Shown here piece by piece: positions 60,201 through 64,000 of a DNA stretch of 64,000 nucleotides. The position numbers and the translations under genes were made by a program. This DNA is from Seriola aureovittata (taxonomy: Eukaryota > Chordata > Actinopteri > Carangiformes > Carangidae): positions 3,652,212 through 3,716,211 of the forward strand of contig NC_079374.1 of assembly GCF_021018895.1 (NCBI RefSeq). Reading direction: 5' to 3'. The stretch's first letter is position 1; each line of letters begins with the position of its first letter. The notes beneath the pieces were generated by a model. It did no database searches and was not told where the DNA came from. It saw nothing but the letters and a program-made list of their open reading frames with translations.

Positions 60201-62960
60201 GGCCTCTTTTCAACCCTTTTCAGGAATTTATCAAAATCAGGAAAACTCAAGAAAAACTCAGAGAGCAAAAAGAGAAAATGAAAGGGTAAAGTATCAGATA
60301 CACTGTAAACCTGTTAACATGAATATGTCTCCTGCTGTTCTGGGACTAATGTCTTTCATTATATAATTTCTTCCAGTTCGGGTTGTAAATTGGCGAAGGA
60401 ATGTGACTGTACCCAGCGTGCTCAGCGAGCAGAGCTGTGCCTCCTGGCCTTGCAGTACAGCATGTGCAGACAGCACTGCTGGAGACTCTATTATACCTCT
60501 GCTGAGGGAGGCCAGCTCGCCGCAACACATGGAGATATGAATCAATATGGGTCAGTTGTTAACCTCTGCTTCAAAGGATCAAGGTTGCTCTTTCACTGCC
60601 ACAGTTAATGCTTGTCAAACTCTAATGTAATATATTATCTAGGTAGATGTTTGTAATGCAGAAAGGAAGCCAGCTGTTTAGGTCCACATGTTTTAACTTT
60701 TATTATTCCTCCCTCTCTTTAGGCCAAAGGACCCTCCTGCAAACATGTTAAGTGTTCTGCAGAAACTGGAATCTGACTGTAATCAGATGAGGGATAAGAT
60801 CCTGGAAGGAGTTCCTCTGGAGCAACTTAAACCTCTGACCGTCGACTCTGAGAAGATAACGGCAGGAGCAAGTTACATCCCTGCACAGGTAAGACTCGGC
60901 CTACTCACCCCATGATGTCAGAACACTTAAAACTGTTGGTGTCGTATATATTTTAACCACAGATGTCTGATGTTGTCCCTGTTTAGATCATCGGCGATTT
61001 GGTGGGAAATCTTCCTTCTTGGTAAGTTAGAAACATACATGTGTCTGTAATTCAGTTTCAACAGTTTAGCAGACGAGACATTTGACTTTGTAGACACTGT
61101 AACGTTGTCTTGTCTGATCCTGAGGAGCTCCATGAAACCACAGGAGTGTAATCCAGCAGGTGAGGAAAGTGGAGGTCCTAGTGATCAGAGCAGCAGTGGC
61201 TGCCAGGTACGTTCACAGAAGAAGAAGACCACTACTAACAAATCTTTGAGCAGCTTGTTGTTGCTTCATTTCTGCCACATGGGCCCAATTTGGTATTTAG
61301 TCCTTGTCAGTTTGAACAGGTGTAGTTTTCATTTGTTTTGCAGGACAGTAAGAAACAGGAAAAACAGGTCGAGAGGGACACCACCAGAGCAAGGAGGGCC
61401 AACACTCTTGTCCCCCAGGTTAGATATGCTAATCATGATGCACACAAGCTGACTGAGAAGCAGACAAGTAAGCAAAAGCATCTCTCTCTCGGTTTTAAAT
61501 GGTTACATGGAAGTAGCAGATTAAATCAAAGATGTGCCTTTTTTTTTTGTGTGTGTGTGTGTGTGTGCACATTAGCTGCATGCAAAGAGATCAACACGAG
61601 CGAGGCGTGGTACGATGCTGAAGAAGACTTTGAGTCTGCAGGACCTGCAGTAGCTGCTGAGACGGGACAGGACCCCACAGTGGTCACAGGTGATGGAACC
61701 GATGGTAGGTGGTCAGTGAATGTAGCTGAAGCTGTAAATGTTGGAGGACTTTGAATAAATTTTGGATCAGATCCTCAGTGGTTGAATTTGTTGTAACCAC
61801 AGAATCTGCCAGTGATGAGGCCAAGAGCTCAGCACTCTGTGTTTCCAACCTGCCCAGTAACGTGACGGAGGTGAGTTCAGTCTTTACAGTAGTACACACG
61901 AGGGTGAACGCTGCTACTGTTGTGATATGCGAGTGAAGCACTTCAGATTTTTCTTATTTTTTTCTTTTAACTTTAATGTGTTTGTATTATTCGATTGTAG
62001 CCAGCAGGGGGCAGCACAGGCTTTAACTGAAACTTTGTCTCTGCCAGAGTGACGTGATGCTGTGGTTTGAGAAATACTGTCCCTCTGAAGTGCGTATCTC
62101 TGCTTCAAAGAACAGCGTGAGGTGAGCGACATGAGAGTATCTGTCACTACACATCACTCACGACATCACTAGTTGTAAACTATGTATTAGTTTAATGTGT
62201 TTTGTGTGAAGCAGTCACACGTGTTCTTCAGCTTTGACTATATTAAAACAACAACAACAACATTTTGCTTCCAAAACCGACTCGCACGACTGTCCGTCTC
62301 ACTGGCTGCGTTCTGTAGAGTCGCCATAGTGATGGTAAGTGGCGCCCAATCTGCCGAGGCTGCAGTGAGAGGGCTGAATGGCCTCAGCGTGGAAGGCCAC
62401 ACTTTACATGTGGAGCACATCGACGGAGCTGCTGGTGGGAGTCGGAGCCAGGCTTCAGCCTCCGTCAGCGAGTCCTCCCAGGATGCCACCAAACCACAAC
62501 CGCCCAAGCCCGACCTCAGCAGCACCCGGAGGAAGGTGAGAGTATGTAGCAGAAAAGTGGGTGTAACCCAGCAGGCACGCAACATTCAATGTCAGGACAT
62601 CGTCTAACCCCCGACGTCAGCTGGATGTTGAACACTGACGACAGCTGATGGTTTTAAGTTGTTAAGTAACGAAATTACGTCTTCCAAACGTCTCATGCCA
62701 ACGCCATCCTGTCATACAAAAGTCATGATCAAAACCCAATGTCTGCCCTAACGTCACCGTGTCAGTTAACCAACGTTGGTTTTTTTTTTTTTACGTCAAC
62801 CTGATTTTCATTTTCCAACCAAAATGTCCGTCTCAAGCGTCTCTTTGATGTGACATTGAAGAGTGGTGCCTGCTGGGAAAAATCTGGATGCATATTGGAT
62901 TAGGCCTGTTGAAACTGCATGTCGTCATCAGCTGCATCATGTTTAACTCTGCGTTTGGAC

Positions 62961-63017
<57 letters not shown>

Positions 63018-63448
63018 ACAGCAGCAAATTTAATTAGCGACTATTTTAATAATCAATTAATAGTGTATCCTGGAAACGTGAACAGCTGTATGTGAGTCGA
63101 CTCGTTTCCTGCTCATCCTTCTGTCAGTTAAAACATTTCCTCTCCTCTCTCTAGTTGACGTCTCTGCCGTCTCTGGGCTCCACCTTCAAGCACAGGAAGG
63201 TGGTCTGCATCTCGCCCACGGCTAAGGGAACCTGTGTGCCCCAACACTACGGCACCATGGGCAGCTTCGACACCCTGATGGCGGACCTGACGCAGCTCCA
63301 CCCGGACGTCGGGAGGCAGAGGATCGTGGACGCCCTGATGGAGCTGAAGACCAAGCACCACGGCGCCCTCAGCGGCCTGCCCCTCAGGACCATCAGGGAG
63401 ATGACGTCTGAGCTTCTGACCTCGCCGCCGACTGCCACACAGCTGTGA
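56231..63448 (+). CDS. rbm44: RNA-binding motif protein 44 (gene-level entry, 21 coding exons, about 950 aa)
   Basis: RBM44 is a germ-cell RNA-binding protein of intercellular bridges in mammals. Exons: 56231-56245, 56461-56608, 56833-56860, 56962-57068, 57999-58073, 58165-58213, 58321-58355, 58876-59087, 59168-59388, 59602-60139, 60224-60285, 60377-60550, 60723-60888, 60987-61021, 61125-61206, 61344-61467, 61576-61704, 61803-61870, 62048-62121, 62319-62535, 63155-63448; every phase agrees. Seen: an N-terminal block, residues 65-124 (PKLLGWYL.LSPEDRKI, GGFHQFLQRHP); a Ser/Asp-rich middle; a short basic helix (EFIKIRKTQEKLREQ); the QRAELCLLALQYSMCRQHC region at 498-610; SEAWYDAEEDF; an RRM at about 743-815 with RNP2 LCVSNL; and a C-terminal block 873-945 (LHPDVGRQRIVDALMELK) like that of RBM44. 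Human RBM44 is about 1050 aa. The identity rests on the order of these blocks; the first exon is the weakest part. Confidence 0.82.
56461..56608 (+). CDS. rbm44: rbm44 coding exon 2
   Basis: Acceptor TGTTTTCCAG, donor GTAAGT. Starts TVWPTFPLTLPYEVVLPGPS and ends EKQNQ, phase 1. Confidence 0.75.
56833..56860 (+). CDS. rbm44: rbm44 coding exon 3 (28-nt micro-exon)
   Basis: Encodes ESRKFFLD between CATCAACAG and GTATGC. Confidence 0.75.
56962..57068 (+). CDS. rbm44: rbm44 coding exon 4 (N-terminal block)
   Basis: SVFDLIEAHPYLALTDPK, then LLGWYLCLSPEDRKIIL; donor GTATGT. Confidence 0.8.
57178..57246 (+). repeat. (TA)n microsatellite
   Basis: About 34 uninterrupted TA units in rbm44 intron 4. 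Confidence 0.97.
57400..57720 (-). mobile_element. possible LINE 3' fragment
   Basis: The minus strand encodes QLLQSCSTKRLKKSFIPGTI, then stops. The pattern basic-RLKKSFIP-T-I resembles the final residues of non-LTR retrotransposon polyproteins. Only the end is present; no RT motifs are visible. Confidence 0.35.
57999..58073 (+). CDS. rbm44: rbm44 coding exon 5
   Basis: (D)EGGFHQFLQRHPALELSRHH; acceptor TCTCTCTTAG, donor GTAAGT. Confidence 0.8.
58165..58213 (+). CDS. rbm44: rbm44 coding exon 6
   Basis: DIGSRSPVHPTMTSN; acceptor AAATGCAG, donor GTATGT. Confidence 0.7.
58321..58355 (+). CDS. rbm44: rbm44 coding exon 7 (35 nt)
   Basis: SKTPGAQTCKF; acceptor TTGTTCTCAG, donor GTAAAA. In phase on both sides. 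Confidence 0.65.
58356..58875 (+). other. rbm44: rbm44 intron 7, 520 bp
   Basis: No exon or repeat recognised. Confidence 0.6.
58876..59087 (+). CDS. rbm44: rbm44 coding exon 8
   Basis: 212 nt, EMPHTHLELEMLHNN to QKARKER; acceptor CTCCTGCAAG, donor GTATAC (weak). Phases agree. Confidence 0.75.
59168..59388 (+). CDS. rbm44: rbm44 coding exon 9
   Basis: 221 nt, Ser-rich, SSPLSQLNEEGPSW to TYAEVSPL; donor GTGAGG. Confidence 0.78.
59602..60139 (+). CDS. rbm44: rbm44 coding exon 10 (largest exon)
   Basis: 538 nt, a low-complexity Ser/Glu/Asp-rich region from STIEYESPEYYSFDS to ADLDYLAE; acceptor TGTTACAG, donor GTGAGG. Confidence 0.82.
60224..60285 (+). CDS. rbm44: rbm44 coding exon 11 (charged helix)
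   Basis: EFIKIRKTQEKLREQKEKMK; probable coiled coil. Acceptor CTTTTCAG; donor GTAAAG chosen by phase. Confidence 0.75.
60377..60550 (+). CDS. rbm44: rbm44 coding exon 12 (Cys-rich conserved block)
   Basis: CTQRAQRAELCLLALQYSM then CRQHCWRLYYTSAEG, a block characteristic of RBM44. Acceptor TTCTTCCAG, donor GTCAGT. Confidence 0.85.
60723..60888 (+). CDS. rbm44: rbm44 coding exon 13
   Basis: MLSVLQKLESDCNQMRDK, then EGVPLEQLKPLTVDSEKI; acceptor CTCTTTAG, donor GTAAGA. Confidence 0.85.
60987..61021 (+). CDS. rbm44: rbm44 coding exon 14 (35 nt)
   Basis: IIGDLVGNLPS; acceptor CCTGTTTAG, donor GTAAGT. Confidence 0.75.
61125..61206 (+). CDS. rbm44: rbm44 coding exon 15
   Basis: SSMKPQECNPAGEESGG to SSSGCQ; acceptor GATCCTGAG is weak but phase-correct, donor GTACGT. 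Confidence 0.7.
61344..61467 (+). CDS. rbm44: rbm44 coding exon 16
   Basis: DSKKQEKQVERDTTRARRAN to TEKQT. Donor GTAAGC at 61468 is preferred over GTTAGA at 61419, because only the former gives the phase needed by the next exon. Confidence 0.75.
61576..61704 (+). CDS. rbm44: rbm44 coding exon 17 (SEAWYDAEEDF)
   Basis: ACKEINTSEAWYDAEEDFES to TGDGTD. Two phase-equivalent donors, GTGATG at 61690 and GTAGGT at 61705; the latter is closer to consensus. Confidence 0.75.
61803..61870 (+). CDS. rbm44: rbm44 coding exon 18 (RRM RNP2)
   Basis: SASDEAKSSALCVSNLPSN, start of the RRM; acceptor GTAACCACAG, donor GTGAGT. Confidence 0.85.
62048..62121 (+). CDS. rbm44: rbm44 coding exon 19 (RRM)
   Basis: SDVMLWFEKYCPSEVRISAS; acceptor CTCTGCCAG, donor GTGAGC. 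Confidence 0.85.
62319..62535 (+). CDS. rbm44: rbm44 coding exon 20 (RRM end and Pro-rich linker)
   Basis: VAIVMVSGAQSAEAAVRGLN, GLSVEGHTLHVEHI, then a Ser/Pro linker ending STRRK; acceptor GTTCTGTAG, donor GTGAGA. Confidence 0.85.
62567..62877. mobile_element. MITE-like element with CCCAGCAGGCAC terminal inverted repeats
   Basis: The left end CCCAGCAGGCACGCAACATT.. and the reverse complement of the right end CCCAGCAGGCACCACTCTTC.. match at the outer 12 bases and again at CAATGTCA. About 311 bp, non-coding, rich in ACGTC/GACGT motifs. I recognise this type from teleosts. Confidence 0.65.
62963..63015 (+). repeat. (GT)n microsatellite
   Basis: About 26 GT units. Confidence 0.95.
63155..63448 (+). 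CDS. rbm44: rbm44 terminal coding exon and stop
   Basis: 97 codons plus TGA at 63446-63448. LTSLPSLGSTFKHRKVV, then GTMGSFDTLMADLTQLHPDV, then LRTIREMTSELL, the C-terminal block of RBM44. Acceptor CTCTCTCTAG. Confidence 0.88.
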   Translation: MTSLPSLGSTFKHRKVVCISPTAKGTCVPQHYGTMGSFDTLMADLTQLHPDVGRQRIVDALMELKTKHHGALSGLPLRTIREMTSELLTSPPTATQL

Positions 63449-63770
63449 GGAAGCACGGCCCAGAACTGGAGAGTTGTTGGTGGAGACCAGTGATTTGTTT
63501 TGTTAGAACAGCATCACAAACCCCTCAGAAGCCACATGTGCCAAGGGAGGGGGAAGCAGCTAATCTGAAAGCAATCAGATTTAAGTTAACCTCATTAAAA
63601 AAGTTACGATGGTCTTTAAGAGTAGTTCTAAAGGTTTTGTTATAATTATCCCTTGTTTGTAATTGTTATTGAGGTTTATTGTAGCTCCATGGTTGCATAC
63701 ACTTGTATATGCAGCAGCTTTATTTGTATTTTACATCTGGTTTCAATAAAAAAAAAAAAATATTGATGAG
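63449..63770 (+). other. rbm44: rbm44 3'UTR
   Basis: About 300 nt from the stop to just past the poly(A) signal. No structure noted. Confidence 0.65.
63745..63750 (+). terminator. rbm44: rbm44 poly(A) signal AATAAA
   Basis: TTTCAATAAA followed by a run of A, 297 nt after the stop. Confidence 0.7.
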
Positions 63771-64000
63771 CATTTTATCACCTTTCCTCTGTGACGCCTT
63801 TTCATGCTTGTGGATGATTGTGATCGTCAGGCGGCAGCTCCTCCACAGCTCCTGGACCACAGTCCCCAGGAGCCACCACTAGGTGCCCGGACCACAGCAC
63901 GATGCCAACGGCTCAGCGGAGCAACGAACGGGTTAATGTAAATCCCTGGTTGGGAATGGGCGGAGATTGCAGCTGGGACGCGAACCGGACAACCGAGCAA
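63771..64000. other. sequence after rbm44
   Basis: GC-richer sequence without an open frame or repeat I recognise. Confidence 0.4.

Larger units (their letters stand above)
62536..63154 (+). other. rbm44: last rbm44 intron, 619 bp
   Basis: Almost filled by a MITE-like element (62567-62877) and a (TG)n microsatellite (62963-63015). Confidence 0.75.

Noticed and set aside
1..64000. tRNA, rRNA or snRNA genes
   Set aside because: No cloverleaf with A/B boxes or rRNA-like conserved stretch could be recognised by eye; a covariance-model scan would be decisive.

Overview
This is a piece of a teleost fish chromosome. The genes are split into many short exons by GT..AG introns. The intergenic and intronic DNA is full of dinucleotide microsatellites and of interspersed repeats that I recognise as common in teleosts. 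The species cannot be named from this window.

All three recognisable genes lie on the + strand. (1) About 1 to 26.4 kb: the 3' end of a diacylglycerol kinase gene, best called dgkg. Five coding exons give the end of the catalytic accessory domain and the C-terminus; the gene starts outside the window. (2) About 36.7 to 48.7 kb: a complete etv5 gene (PEA3-group ETS transcription factor). It has a CCAAT-box promoter, a non-coding first exon, 12 coding exons (541 aa) and a 2.9-kb 3'UTR carrying a near-perfect tandem duplication of about 730 bp. The a/b paralogue is not resolved. (3) About 55.9 to 63.8 kb: a gene matching rbm44 (germ-cell RNA-binding protein). I traced 21 coding exons (about 950 aa) with consistent splice phases and a poly(A) signal at 63745.

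Between genes: 26.5-36.6 kb and 48.75-55.9 kb hold no gene I can support. They contain microsatellites and mobile-element remnants, including TTAA-flanked MITE-like elements (piggyBac style), a fold-back element, a MITE with 28-bp terminal inverted repeats, and several families seen more than once in the window.

The dgkg-etv5 tail-to-head order matches human DGKG-ETV5 and parallels the paralogous DGKB-ETV1 pair, so it is old conserved linkage. rbm44 downstream of etv5 is not the mammalian order as I know it. ETV5 acts in FGF/ERK signalling and spermatogonial stem cells, and RBM44 is a germ-cell protein; any functional link is speculation.

The most notable observations are: a one-base phase conflict at a dgkg splice junction; two short etv5 introns (90 and 102 bp) that are multiples of three and stop-free in frame, one of them inside the ETS domain; the etv5 3'UTR tandem duplication; and nested TTAA-type MITEs. 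I found no rRNA, tRNA, CRISPR or convincing novel multi-gene system. All exon limits were read by eye and have not been checked against transcripts.
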